64,000 bases of DNA from assembly GCF_014204835.1 (NCBI RefSeq), contig NZ_JACHMD010000001.1, positions 1,984,001 to 2,048,000 of the forward strand, written 5' to 3'. The stretch comes from Microbacterium marinum. GTDB taxonomy: Bacteria > Actinomycetota > Actinomycetes > Actinomycetales > Microbacteriaceae. The translations under genes and the position numbers were made by a program. Below the pieces are notes generated by a model. That model made no database searches and was not told the origin of the DNA. It saw only the letters and a list, made by a program, of their open reading frames with translations. Every line of letters starts with the position of its first letter. Positions within the stretch are counted from its first letter, which is position 1. Positions 25,707-33,946 of this stretch are shown piece by piece.

Positions 25707-27062
25707 TCAGTCGGCCAGGGCCGACCCGCGGCCCTCGACGAGGCCCCAGGCGGCGACCGCGGCCACGACGAAGAAGACGGCGAACACGAAGAAGACGAGC
25801 CCGATCCCGCCGACGCCGATCATCAGCGGCACGCTCGGCGGCGCGGCGATCGAGGCGATGCGTCCGACACCGGCAGCCCACCCCGCACCGGTCGCGCGGA
25901 GCGAGGTCGGGTACATCTCCGGTGTCGCCGCGTACAGCGCACCCCACGCGCCGAGGTTGAAGAACGACAGTGCCATGCCCGTGGCGAGGATCGCCCATTC
26001 CGCGGATGACTGGCCGAACAGGACGGCGGACACTCCCGACCCCAGCAGGAACACCGACAGGGTGGCGCGCCTGCCCCACACCTCGATCAGCCACGCGGCG
26101 ACGGCGTAACCCGGGAGCTGCGCGAGCGTGATGATCAGGGTGAACCCGAACGACTTTACGAGGTCGAAGCCCTGCGAGAACAGCAGCGTCGGAATCCAGA
26201 TGAAAGCGCCGTAGTAGGCGAAGTTCACGCAGAACCACACGACCCACAGGGCGACCGTCCGGCGGCGCAGCGCCGGCGCCCAGAGCGCGCGGAGCCGCTC
26301 CCCCACACCGAGCCCGCTCGTCGGCGCGGGCTGCGCGGCGGCGACCGGGGGCCGGACGGCTCGAGAGCCGAACAGCGGTGGCGACGCCTCGAGCGAGCCG
26401 ACGACCTTCTCGGCTTCTTCCTGCCGCCCGCGGCGCGCGAGCCAGCGCGGTGACTCCGGAAGGCCCCATCGGATCACCAGCGCGTACAGGGCGGGCACCG
26501 CCCCGAGCGCCAGGGCCCAGCGCCACCCCTCCGGGACGTTCGGGATGACGAAGAACCCGATGAGCGCGGATGCCGTCCACCCCACCGCCCAGAACGCTTC
26601 CAGGATGACGATGAGACGTCCTCGCATCCGGGCGGGAGCGAACTCGCTCACGTAGGTGCTCGCCACCGGCAGCTCGGCGCCGAGTCCGAGCCCGACGACG
26701 AACCGGAGCGCGATCAGCGCCGCGATGCCGCCTGCCAGGGCGCTCGCGCCGGTGGCGAGGCCGTAGACGAGGAGCGTCAGGGCGAACACCGAGCGGCGGC
26801 CGATCCGGTCCGCGAGCAGCCCGCCGAGCGTCGCACCGATGGCCATTCCCGCGAACCCCGCCGATGCGATCCAGGAAGTGGCCTCGGTCGTGAGGTCCCA
26901 CTGGGCGACCAGCGCGGCGATCACGAACGAGATGAGCCCGACGTCCATGGCATCGAGCGCCCATCCGGCGCCCGAACCCGTCAACACCTTCAAGTGCGTC
27001 CGGGTGAACGGGAGACGGTCGAGCCTGGGGGCGACCGTCTCGGCGGTCGACGTATCGGTCAT
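25707..27062 (-). CDS. MFS transporter (sugar/acid symporter type)
   Basis: 451 aa with about twelve membrane helices and a central hydrophilic loop (about residues 205-250). The loop motif GGLLADRIGRRS follows helix 2, and RFVVGLGLGAELPVASTYVSEF lies around helix 4, as in the sugar-porter superfamily branch that also includes aromatic acid and niacin transporters. GWALDAMDVGLISF in helix 1 fits the aromatic-acid branch best. The substrate is not known. The ATG is 6 bases after TAGCAT. It lies 33 bases upstream of the SGNH gene on the same strand. Confidence 0.87.
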   Translation of the reverse strand: MTDTSTAETVAPRLDRLPFTRTHLKVLTGSGAGWALDAMDVGLISFVIAALVAQWDLTTEATSWIASAGFAGMAIGATLGGLLADRIGRRSVFALTLLVYGLATGASALAGGIAALIALRFVVGLGLGAELPVASTYVSEFAPARMRGRLIVILEAFWAVGWTASALIGFFVIPNVPEGWRWALALGAVPALYALVIRWGLPESPRWLARRGRQEEAEKVVGSLEASPPLFGSRAVRPPVAAAQPAPTSGLGVGERLRALWAPALRRRTVALWVVWFCVNFAYYGAFIWIPTLLFSQGFDLVKSFGFTLIITLAQLPGYAVAAWLIEVWGRRATLSVFLLGSGVSAVLFGQSSAEWAILATGMALSFFNLGAWGALYAATPEMYPTSLRATGAGWAAGVGRIASIAAPPSVPLMIGVGGIGLVFFVFAVFFVVAAVAAWGLVEGRGSALAD

Positions 27063-27074
27063 CCTTGAATGCTA
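27063..27074 (-). promoter_or_regulatory. Leaderless promoter of the MFS transporter
   Basis: TAGCAT (27074-27069, minus strand), then exactly 6 bases to the ATG at 27062. The 6 bases include AAGG, which is too close to act well as a ribosome site. Confidence 0.45.
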
Positions 27075-27083
27075 CGAGCAGTC

Positions 27084-27102
27084 GCGCGACCCGAGGTCGC
27101 GC
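27084..27102 (-). terminator. Short hairpin after the LLM oxidoreductase
   Basis: A perfect 8-bp stem GCGCGACC/GGTCGCGC with a 3-base loop, 4 bases after the stop of the LLM oxidoreductase gene and just upstream of the next gene's -10 box. Confidence 0.55.
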
Positions 27103-27106
27103 ACCA

Positions 27107-28138
27107 TCACTCCGCGAGCATCTCCCTCACGAGCGGGATCACCCGCGTGCCGTACAGCTCCACCGATCGCATGAGCTTGTCGTGGCCTAAGGTGCCGTTG
27201 GCATACTTCATGTCGAAGCGCTGCACGCCGAGGGCGCGGATCGAGGCGACGATCTTCTTCGCCACGGTCTCCGGGGAGCCCACGTAGATCGACCCCTCCG
27301 GTCCCGCCTCCTGCTGGAAGCGGAGCCGGCTGTACGGCGGCCATCCGCGCTCGCGTCCGATCGTGTTGTTCTGGCGCTCGAAGCCCGGGTAGGCCTCCTC
27401 CCACGCCTGCTCGTCGGTGTCGGCGACGTGACCGGGCGAGTGCATCCCGATCGGCTGCGCCGGCATCCCGAGCTCACCCACGGCGCGGTGGTAGAGGTCC
27501 ACGTAGGGCCGGAACCGTGCAGCCGGGCCGCCGATGATGGCGAGCATCAGGCCGTAGCCATAGCGGGCGGTGCGCACCACCGACTCCGGCGAGCCGCCGA
27601 CACCGACCCACGCCCGGATCCCGCCGGCGGTCTTCGGGTAGACATCGGCATCCGTGAGGGACGCGCGCATGGTCCCCTGCCACGTCACCGGCTTCTCCTC
27701 GCGCAGGAGGGAGAACAGCTCGAGCTTTTCCTCGAAGAGCGCTTCGTAGTGCCCCAGGTCGTATCCGAACAACGGGAAGGATTCGATGAAGGATCCACGC
27801 CCGAGGATGACCTCGGCACGGCCGTTCGAGACGGCGTCGAGCGTGGCGAACCGTTCGTACACCCGCACCGGATCGTCGCTGGAGAGCACGGTGACCGCGG
27901 TGCCGAGGCGGATGCGCTCGGTCCGCGAGGCGATCGCGGCGAGCACGATCTCGGGGCTGGAGACCGCGAAGTCGGGGCGATGGTGCTCGCCCACGCCGAT
28001 GAAGTCGACACCGACCTCATCTGCGAGGGTCGCCTGGTCGACGAGGTTGCGGATCGCCTGCGCGTCGGTCACGCGCTGGCCGGCCTCATCGAGGGTGATG
28101 TCTCCGAAGGTGTCGAGTCCCAGCTCCACTGCGGTCAT
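27107..28138 (-). CDS. LLM class flavin-dependent oxidoreductase (luciferase-like)
   Basis: 343 aa from the ATG at 28138, which has AAAGGGG upstream. It is a TIM-barrel luciferase-like monooxygenase: GVGEHHRPDF near residues 50-60, the cofactor-binding segments RIRLGTAVTVLSSDDPVRVYERFATLD and GRAEVILGRGSF, and the C-terminal YVGSPETVAKKI. These enzymes use FMN or F420; the sequence does not decide which. The GVGEHH variant is common in a group annotated as alkane or nitrilotriacetate monooxygenase-like proteins, but the substrate is unknown. Hairpins bound it on both sides, so it is probably transcribed alone. Confidence 0.9.
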   Translation of the reverse strand: MTAVELGLDTFGDITLDEAGQRVTDAQAIRNLVDQATLADEVGVDFIGVGEHHRPDFAVSSPEIVLAAIASRTERIRLGTAVTVLSSDDPVRVYERFATLDAVSNGRAEVILGRGSFIESFPLFGYDLGHYEALFEEKLELFSLLREEKPVTWQGTMRASLTDADVYPKTAGGIRAWVGVGGSPESVVRTARYGYGLMLAIIGGPAARFRPYVDLYHRAVGELGMPAQPIGMHSPGHVADTDEQAWEEAYPGFERQNNTIGRERGWPPYSRLRFQQEAGPEGSIYVGSPETVAKKIVASIRALGVQRFDMKYANGTLGHDKLMRSVELYGTRVIPLVREMLAE

Positions 28139-28166
28139 GTCCGCCCCTTTCATTCACACGGATACA

Positions 28167-28208
28167 AGTCGGCGGGCGCCCCGAGCATTCCCGGGACTCC
28201 CGCCGACT
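28167..28208 (-). terminator. Hairpin after the DUF885 gene
   Basis: A perfect 10-bp stem AGTCGGCGGG/CCCGCCGACT with a 22-base loop, 9 bases past the DUF885 stop codon and upstream of the LLM gene's ribosome site. Confidence 0.65.
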
Positions 28209-28217
28209 CTCCGCGTC

Positions 28218-29894
28218 TCAGCCGTTCGCCAACGCCATCCGGAGCGTGTCCAGTCCCACGCCGCCCACGCGCAGCGCCTTCATGTGGAACTGCTTGATGT
28301 CGAAGTCCGCCCCTCCGCGCTGCTGCGCGTCGTCGCGGATCTGCTCCCAGATGCGCTGGCCGACCTTGTATGACGGCGCCTGACCGGGCCATCCGAGGTA
28401 ACGGTTCACCTCGAACTGGATGAACTCGTCCGACATGTTCACGTTGCGACGCATGAACTCGAGCGCATACTCGGCATCCCAGGTTCCCTGGCCGTCCGGA
28501 CGGGGCTTGCCGAGGTGCACACCGATGTCGAGCACGACGCGCGCGGCACGCATGCGCTGACCGTCGAGCATCCCCAGCTTGTCGGCGGGATCGTCGAGGT
28601 AGCCGAGCTGCTCCATGAGGCGCTCGGCGTAGAGGGCCCACCCCTCGGCGTGACCGCTGGAGCCCGCGAGCAGCCGGCGCCACGAGTTCAGCTCAGCCCG
28701 GTTGTACACCGCCTGCGCGATCTGGAGGTGGTGTCCGGGAACGCCCTCGTGGTACACCGTCGTCAGCTCACGCCAGGTGTCGAAGGAATCGACGCCCTCG
28801 GGCACCGACCACCACATGCGTCCGGGCCGCGAGAAGTCGTCGGTCGGACCGGTGTAGTAAATGCCGCCCTCGTTCGTGGGGGCGATCATGCACTCCAGGC
28901 GGCGGATCGGCTCGGGAATGTCGAAGTGGGTCCGGCCCAGCTCCTCGACGGCCCGGTCGCTCGTCTCCTGCATCCAGCGCTGCAGCGCCTCGGTGCCGTG
29001 GAGCTTGCGCGAGGGATCCTTCTCGAGGAAGGCGACGGCCTCTTCGACGGTCGCGCCCGGGAGGATCTCGTTCGCGATCGACTCCTGCTCGGCGACCATC
29101 CGAGCAAGCTCCTCGACGCCCCACTCGTAGGTCTCGTCGAGGTCGATGGTCGCGCCCAGGAATCGTCGCGAGTGCAATGCGTAGAGCTCCCGGCCGACGG
29201 CGTCGGTCTCCGAGCTGCGGGGGGCGAGCTCGTCGCCCAGGAAGGTCGCCAGCCGGTCGTACGCCGCCCGTGCGGCGTCCGCTCCGGCGGCGAGGTCTCG
29301 CGTGAGCGAGGCGGGCAGCTCGCCCTCCTGCGGTGAGGCGGAACCCGTGAAGGCGTCGAAGAACCCGCCGTCGGCGGTGTACCGGGCGATCTGCGTCACG
29401 ACCTCGGTGACCTGACGCCGCGCCGGCACGACGCCCTGGGCGATTCCCTCCCGCAGAGTCTCGACGTAGCCGGTCAGCGCGTCGGGGATGGCGTTCAGGC
29501 GCGCCGCCACGACCGTCCAGTCCTCGACGGTGTCGGTCGGCATCAGGTCGAACACGCTGCGGATGTCCTGCGCCGGCGACGCGATCACATTCACGTCCCG
29601 CAGATGCGACTTCGCCTCGTGGAGCTCGATCTGGAGGGTGAGCTCGGCCGAAAGGTCCGCCTTCGTGACCTCGTCGACGTCATCGACGGGCGCCGCAGCG
29701 GTGAGTGCGCTCAGCGTCTCACGAGCCGCGCTCACGGCTCGCTCCGCGCCCGCGGGCGACAGGTCGTCGAGACGGCCGTTGTGCTCGAAGCGCCCGATGT
29801 AGGTCGCCAGGCTCGGCGAGAGGTCGGCCAGAGTGTCCACCCAGGCGTCTGCGATCGTGTCGATCGGCGTGGGCGTGCGTTGTGCGTCGGTCAT
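28218..29894 (-). CDS. DUF885 family protein (probable metallopeptidase)
   Basis: 558 aa from the ATG at 29894; the frame continues upstream over the end of polA but that part is non-coding. DUF885 proteins are helical and resemble M32-type peptidases. The key motif YHEGVPGHHLQ is visible, with His382 and the HH pair as likely zinc ligands with Glu383. The C-terminus contains NRYLGWPGQAPSYKVGQRIW, another family mark. There is no signal peptide. The ATG lies exactly 6 bases after TACGCT, between polA and this gene, so it probably has its own leaderless promoter. Peptidase activity is an inference from the fold. Confidence 0.87.
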   Translation of the reverse strand: MTDAQRTPTPIDTIADAWVDTLADLSPSLATYIGRFEHNGRLDDLSPAGAERAVSAARETLSALTAAAPVDDVDEVTKADLSAELTLQIELHEAKSHLRDVNVIASPAQDIRSVFDLMPTDTVEDWTVVAARLNAIPDALTGYVETLREGIAQGVVPARRQVTEVVTQIARYTADGGFFDAFTGSASPQEGELPASLTRDLAAGADAARAAYDRLATFLGDELAPRSSETDAVGRELYALHSRRFLGATIDLDETYEWGVEELARMVAEQESIANEILPGATVEEAVAFLEKDPSRKLHGTEALQRWMQETSDRAVEELGRTHFDIPEPIRRLECMIAPTNEGGIYYTGPTDDFSRPGRMWWSVPEGVDSFDTWRELTTVYHEGVPGHHLQIAQAVYNRAELNSWRRLLAGSSGHAEGWALYAERLMEQLGYLDDPADKLGMLDGQRMRAARVVLDIGVHLGKPRPDGQGTWDAEYALEFMRRNVNMSDEFIQFEVNRYLGWPGQAPSYKVGQRIWEQIRDDAQQRGGADFDIKQFHMKALRVGGVGLDTLRMALANG

Positions 29895-29906
29895 GCCTCG
29901 AGCGTA
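29895..29906 (-). promoter_or_regulatory. Leaderless promoter of the DUF885 gene
   Basis: TACGCT (29906-29901, minus strand), exactly 6 bases before the ATG at 29894, in the 25-base gap after polA. Confidence 0.45.
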
Positions 29907-29919
29907 CCGACGAGCGAGG

Positions 29920-32547
29920 TCAGTGCGCGGCTTCGTCCCAATCGGCGCCTCGCCCGATCTGGACGTCCAGCGGCACGGAGAGGTCTGCGGCATCCCCCAT
30001 CCGTGTCCGGACGATTCCCGCGACGTCGTCCCACTCACCCGGGGCGACCTCCACCACGAGTTCGTCGTGGATCTGCAGGAGCACCCGCGAGTGCAGGTCG
30101 CGAGCGGCGAGATCATCATGGATCTCGTTGAGGGCGATCTTCATGATGTCAGCCGCGCTGCCCTGGATGGGCGCGTTGAGCGCGGCGCGCTCCGCGTTCT
30201 CCCGCAAGACCCGATTCGGGCTCGTCAGGTCGGGGAACGGCCGCCGACGCCCGAAAATCGTCTCGGTGTAGCCGTCGATCCTCGCCTGCTCCACAGAGGA
30301 GCGCAGGTAGTCGCGCACCGCACCGAAGCGGGCGAAGTACTCCAGCATCAGCTGCTTCGCTTCGGACTGCTCGATGCGCAGCTGCTTGGACAGCCCGAAC
30401 GCGCTCAGGCCGTAGACGAGGCCGTACGACATGGCCTTCACCTTCGTGCGCATCGGCGCCGTCACCTCGGCAGGCTCGACGCCGAAGACACGGGCGCCGA
30501 CGAAACGGTGGAGGTCCTCCCCCGAGTTGAACGCCTCGATGAGGCCCGGGTCGCCCGACAGGTGCGCCATGATCCGCATCTCGATCTGGGAGTAGTCCGC
30601 GGTGAGGAGCGTCTCGTAGCCCTCGCCCACCTCGAACGCGGCGCGGATGCGACGGGACTCCTCGTTGCGGATGGGGATGTTCTGCAGGTTCGGATCCGTG
30701 CTCGAGAGCCGGCCGGTCTGGCTGCCGGTCTGCACGTAGGTCGTGTGGATCCGCGCGTCCTCGGCGATGCCGACCGTCAGAGACTCGATGATCTGCCGCA
30801 GCTTCGTGGCCTCACGGAACTGCAGCAGCAGCCCGAGGAACGGATGGGGGTTCGACTCCTGCAGGTCGGCCAGCACGGCGGCATCCGTGGAATACCCGGT
30901 CTTCGTCTTGCGGGTCTTGGGAAGCTCGAGCTGCTCGAACAGCACCTCCTGCAGCTGTTTCGGGGAGCCGAGGTTCACCTCGCGTCCGATGATCGCGTAG
31001 GCCTCCTGTGCGATGCTCTCCGCCCGTGCGGCGAGTTCGCCGGAGAACCCGGCGAGCTTCTCACGCGAGACCGCCACGCCCGCCAACTCCATGTCGGCGA
31101 GGGCGTCGAGTGTCGGGAGTTCGATGTCCGTGAGGACGGATGCCACGGAGTCGGGCATCTCGTCGCGCTGGGCGCTCACGACACGCAGCGCGAACCACGC
31201 CAGCTGACCGGGAGTGGCTCCCTCGGTCTCGGGGACGAGCTGCGACGGATCGGCCTCGGGAAGCTTCTCGTCGAGATAGCGGTCCACGAGATCGGCGAGC
31301 GACTTGTCCGGGAGGCTCGGACGCAGCAGCCACCCGGCGAGGATGGTGTCGAAGGCGAGACCGCCGAGGCGGATGCCGGCCCGCCGGAGCGCCTTCACCT
31401 GCGGCTTCGCGTCAGTCAGGATCTTCGGCGTGTCCCCCTCGAGCCAGTCGGCGAGGGCGACGCGTGCCGTGTCGTCCCAGTCAGCCTCGCGGACGGCGTC
31501 GTTCGTCGCGACGCCGATCCTGGTGGGCGTGCCGCCCGCCACCGTGACCGTCAGAGCCAGCTCGCCGGTCTGCTCCGCCAGCCAGCCCGCGAGAGCCGCG
31601 GCATCCGTCTGCACCGGCTCGGGAGCGGCCACCTCGGGGGCGGCCGGTTCATCGATGACATCGAAGGCCTCGAATACTCGTGGCAGGAGCGTGCGGAACT
31701 CGAGCCGCGCGAAGATGTCGCGGACCGCCTGCGTGTCGAGCGGACGGAGGGCGAGGTCTTCGGGCGCGTATTCGAGCTCGACGTCGCGCAGCAGGCGGTT
31801 CAGCTGCCGGTTGCGGCGGACGTCGTCGAGGTGCTCACGGAGGTTGCCGCCGACGACGCCCTTGATCTCGTCCGCGCGTTCGAGCAGCGCGTCGAGGGTG
31901 CCGAACTGGGTGATCCATTTGACGGCCGTCTTCTCGCCGACCTTCGGGACGCCCGGCAGATTGTCGCTCGTCTCCCCCACGAGAGCGGCGATATCGGGAT
32001 AGTTCACCGGCGGCAGCCCGTACTTCTCCACGACAGCATCGGGGGTGTAGCGCTTGAGCTGCGAGACGCCCTGCACGCTCGGGTAGAGGAGGGTGACGTC
32101 GTCGGTCACGAGCTGGATCGTGTCGCGGTCGCCCGAGCAGACGAGCACCTGGTAGCCGCTCTCGACGCCCTGCGTAGCGAGGGTCGCCAAGATGTCATCG
32201 GCTTCGAAGTCCTCCTTCGTGAGCACGGGCACGCCCATCGCGGCGAGGCAGTCCTGCAGGAGGGGGATCTGACCTTTGAACTCCGCGGGGGACTCAGACC
32301 GGTTCGCCTTGTACTCCTCGTATACGCGCGTGCGGAACGACTGCCGCGAGGTGTCGAAGGCCACCGCCAGGTGCGTCGGCCGCTCGGCCTTCACGAGGTT
32401 CACGAACATCGACAGGAAGCCGTAGATGCCGTTGGTGTGCTGGCCGTCCTTCGTCGAGAAGTTGTCGACGGGAAGGGCGTAGAACGCCCGATAGGCCAGC
32501 GAGTGGCCGTCGACGACGAGCAGAGTAGGCTTTCCGGAGTCGGTCAC
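29920..32547 (-). CDS. polA: DNA polymerase I
   Basis: 875 aa. Domain order: 5'-3' exonuclease (about 1-290, with VVDGHSLAYRAFYAL), a 3'-5' exonuclease-like domain (about 300-470), and the family A polymerase domain. Motif A is TADYSQIEMR (Asp651), motif B KAMSYGLVYGLSAFGL and motif C QIHDELVVE (Asp828). The proofreading domain lacks its first metal motif: the place of the DxE pair reads LALTVTVAG, so proofreading is probably lost, as in mycobacterial PolA. It fills gaps in repair and Okazaki fragment processing. The GTG start lies exactly 6 bases after TAGGCT. Confidence 0.96.
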   Translation of the reverse strand: MTDSGKPTLLVVDGHSLAYRAFYALPVDNFSTKDGQHTNGIYGFLSMFVNLVKAERPTHLAVAFDTSRQSFRTRVYEEYKANRSESPAEFKGQIPLLQDCLAAMGVPVLTKEDFEADDILATLATQGVESGYQVLVCSGDRDTIQLVTDDVTLLYPSVQGVSQLKRYTPDAVVEKYGLPPVNYPDIAALVGETSDNLPGVPKVGEKTAVKWITQFGTLDALLERADEIKGVVGGNLREHLDDVRRNRQLNRLLRDVELEYAPEDLALRPLDTQAVRDIFARLEFRTLLPRVFEAFDVIDEPAAPEVAAPEPVQTDAAALAGWLAEQTGELALTVTVAGGTPTRIGVATNDAVREADWDDTARVALADWLEGDTPKILTDAKPQVKALRRAGIRLGGLAFDTILAGWLLRPSLPDKSLADLVDRYLDEKLPEADPSQLVPETEGATPGQLAWFALRVVSAQRDEMPDSVASVLTDIELPTLDALADMELAGVAVSREKLAGFSGELAARAESIAQEAYAIIGREVNLGSPKQLQEVLFEQLELPKTRKTKTGYSTDAAVLADLQESNPHPFLGLLLQFREATKLRQIIESLTVGIAEDARIHTTYVQTGSQTGRLSSTDPNLQNIPIRNEESRRIRAAFEVGEGYETLLTADYSQIEMRIMAHLSGDPGLIEAFNSGEDLHRFVGARVFGVEPAEVTAPMRTKVKAMSYGLVYGLSAFGLSKQLRIEQSEAKQLMLEYFARFGAVRDYLRSSVEQARIDGYTETIFGRRRPFPDLTSPNRVLRENAERAALNAPIQGSAADIMKIALNEIHDDLAARDLHSRVLLQIHDELVVEVAPGEWDDVAGIVRTRMGDAADLSVPLDVQIGRGADWDEAAH

Positions 32548-32559
32548 CCAGCCAGCCTA
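32548..32559 (-). promoter_or_regulatory. Leaderless promoter of polA
   Basis: TAGGCT (32559-32554, minus strand) and exactly 6 bases to the GTG start at 32547; no ribosome site precedes the GTG. Same box and spacing as two other genes in the window. Confidence 0.5.
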
Positions 32560-32619
32560 GTTCGCGCATCGGACACCGACAGCGCAGCGAATCCCTCCCG
32601 CATCGAAGCAAGGTGAGCC

Positions 32620-33051
32620 ATGCCCACGGACGTCCACTCCCCCGATGACGCGCTCGCCTGGGCCACCGGCCGCGGCATGGGCGCCCTCGCCGAGAAGATG
32701 GGCATCGAGTGGGTCGAGTTCACCGCCGATCGGGCGGTCGCACGGATGCCGGTCGAGGGCAACACCCAGCCCGTCGGACTCCTACACGGCGGCGCCTACG
32801 TCGTGCTCGGCGAATCGCTCGGCTCCATGCACGCCAACTTCCACGCAGGGCCCGGACGCCTGGCCGTCGGAATCGACATCAACGCCACCCACACCCGCTC
32901 GGCGACGGAGGGGTGGGTCACCGGCGTCTGCACGCCGATCCACCTCGGGCGAAGCCTGACGGTGCACGAGATCGTCGTGACCGACGACGCCGGCCGACGC
33001 TGCTCGACGGTGCGCATCACGAACATGGTCCGCGACGTGCCGGCATCCTGA
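32620..33051 (+). CDS. Hotdog-fold thioesterase
   Basis: 143 aa. It is a PaaI/DUF4442-type hotdog protein with LLHGGAYVVLGESLGSMHAN (about residues 53-72), where the HGG turn and the Glu on the central helix mark the active site. It is related to the thioesterase at 22062. Such enzymes act on aromatic or fatty acyl-CoA, for instance in menaquinone synthesis (DHNA-CoA hydrolysis) or general CoA recycling; nothing nearby decides. AAGGTGAG lies just before the ATG. It is divergent from polA and converges with the ANTAR regulator across a hairpin. Confidence 0.85.
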   Translation: MPTDVHSPDDALAWATGRGMGALAEKMGIEWVEFTADRAVARMPVEGNTQPVGLLHGGAYVVLGESLGSMHANFHAGPGRLAVGIDINATHTRSATEGWVTGVCTPIHLGRSLTVHEIVVTDDAGRRCSTVRITNMVRDVPAS

Positions 33052-33063
33052 CCCGGAGACAAC

Positions 33064-33093
33064 GGATGCCGGGTGACGAACCACCCGGCATCC
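33064..33093. terminator. Bidirectional hairpin terminator
   Basis: A perfect 12-bp stem GGATGCCGGGTG/CACCCGGCATCC with a 6-base loop between the converging thioesterase and ANTAR regulator genes. Confidence 0.82.
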
Positions 33094-33120
33094 GGAGAAA
33101 TCTGAACGACCTGTGTCGCG

Positions 33121-33753
33121 TCAGCCCTTCTTGGGAGCCAGCTGCTCGATGATCGCCTTGGCGACGTCCTGCATCGTGAGCCGGCGATCCATCGATGCCT
33201 TCTGGATCCACCGGAAGGCGTCGGGCTCAGACAAGCCCATCTTCTCGTTGAGCAGGCCCTTGGCCCGGTCGACGAGCTTGCGCGTCTCGAAACGCTCGAC
33301 CATGTCCGCGACCTCGGCCTCGAGCGTGATGATCTGCTCGTAACGGGCGAGGGCGATCTCGATCGCCGGCAGCAGGTCGTTCGGGGTGAAGGGCTTCACG
33401 ACATACGCGAGCGCACCGGCCTCGCTCGCACGCTCGACGAGTTCCTTCTGGCTGAAGGCGGTCAGCAGCACGACGGGGGCGACGTGGTTCTTGCTGAGCT
33501 TCTCGGCAGCGCTGATGCCGTCGAGGACGGGCATCTTGACGTCCATGATCACGAGGTCGGGACGAAGCTCGGTGGCGAGCTGCACGGCGGTCTCGCCGTC
33601 ACCCGCTTCACCGACGACGTCGAAGCCGCTGTCGCGCAGGATCTCGACGATGTCGAGTCGGATCAGCGACTCGTCCTCTGCGACGACGACGCGACGCGGG
33701 GTGGGGGCGGCCTGGGGTGCCGGGGTGGGTTCCTGCTCAGTCACGTCGTCCAT
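33121..33753 (-). CDS. pdtaR: ANTAR-domain response regulator (PdtaR-like)
   Basis: 210 aa. The receiver domain (about 20-135) has phospho-acceptor Asp71 in LVIMDVKMP, the acidic pair in AEDES, and the lysine in YVVKPFTP. A short coiled linker and the C-terminal ANTAR domain (about 145-205, RKLVDRAKGLLNEKMGLSEPDAFRWIQ) bind RNA hairpins to prevent termination. In Mycobacterium the homologue PdtaR works with the kinase PdtaS; no kinase gene lies in this window. A Pro/Ala-rich N-terminal tail is present. A GTG at 33744, 7 bases after TAGGAT, is an alternative leaderless start. Confidence 0.9.
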   Translation of the reverse strand: MDDVTEQEPTPAPQAAPTPRRVVVAEDESLIRLDIVEILRDSGFDVVGEAGDGETAVQLATELRPDLVIMDVKMPVLDGISAAEKLSKNHVAPVVLLTAFSQKELVERASEAGALAYVVKPFTPNDLLPAIEIALARYEQIITLEAEVADMVERFETRKLVDRAKGLLNEKMGLSEPDAFRWIQKASMDRRLTMQDVAKAIIEQLAPKKG

Positions 33754-33757
33754 CCTA
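33745..33757 (-). promoter_or_regulatory. Possible leaderless promoter of the ANTAR regulator
   Basis: TAGGAT (33757-33752, minus strand), 7 bases before an in-frame GTG at 33744. If used, the ATG at 33753 lies inside the box and the protein starts three codons later. Confidence 0.35.
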
Positions 33758-33802
33758 GGGCAGGCGGTACCGCCTTCCTGCGGTATCGTCGTTGAGGCGT
33801 GC

Positions 33803-33885
33803 GCCGGTGTGGCGGAATGGCAGACGCGACCGACTCAAACTCGGTTGCCCGAAAGGGCGTGTGGGTTCGACTCCCACCACCGGCA
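33803..33885 (+). tRNA. tRNA-Leu (CAA)
   Basis: An 83-base cloverleaf: acceptor stem GCCGGTG/CACCGGC, anticodon stem ACCGA/TCGGT enclosing CTCAAAC (anticodon CAA at 33836-33838), a long variable arm with GCCCGAAAGGGC, and a T stem GTGGG/CCCAC with loop TTCGACT. The long variable arm is right for leucine. CCA is not encoded. It reads the UUG codon, rare in such a GC-rich genome. Confidence 0.96.
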
Positions 33886-33893
33886 CGTCTCGG

Positions 33894-33935
33894 GACTTCC
33901 CGCACCTCGACCCTCGGCTCGGCGTGCGGGAAGTC
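33894..33935. terminator. Hairpin after tRNA-Leu, facing the SDR remnant
   Basis: A perfect 12-bp stem GACTTCCCGCAC/GTGCGGGAAGTC with an 18-base loop, 8 bases after the tRNA. It also lies just past the original end of the broken SDR gene on the other strand, so it may have served both. Confidence 0.75.
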
Positions 33936-33946
33936 TTCCGACGTGG

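Noticed and set aside
29895..30119. Upstream extension of the DUF885 frame by 75 codons
   Set aside because: It overlaps the polA 3' end and has no homology-like content; an ATG with a -10 box at the right distance lies at 29894.
33803..33946. tRNA-Leu as an integration site, given the damaged genes beside it
   Set aside because: No integrase, no repeat of the tRNA 3' end and no foreign composition were seen.
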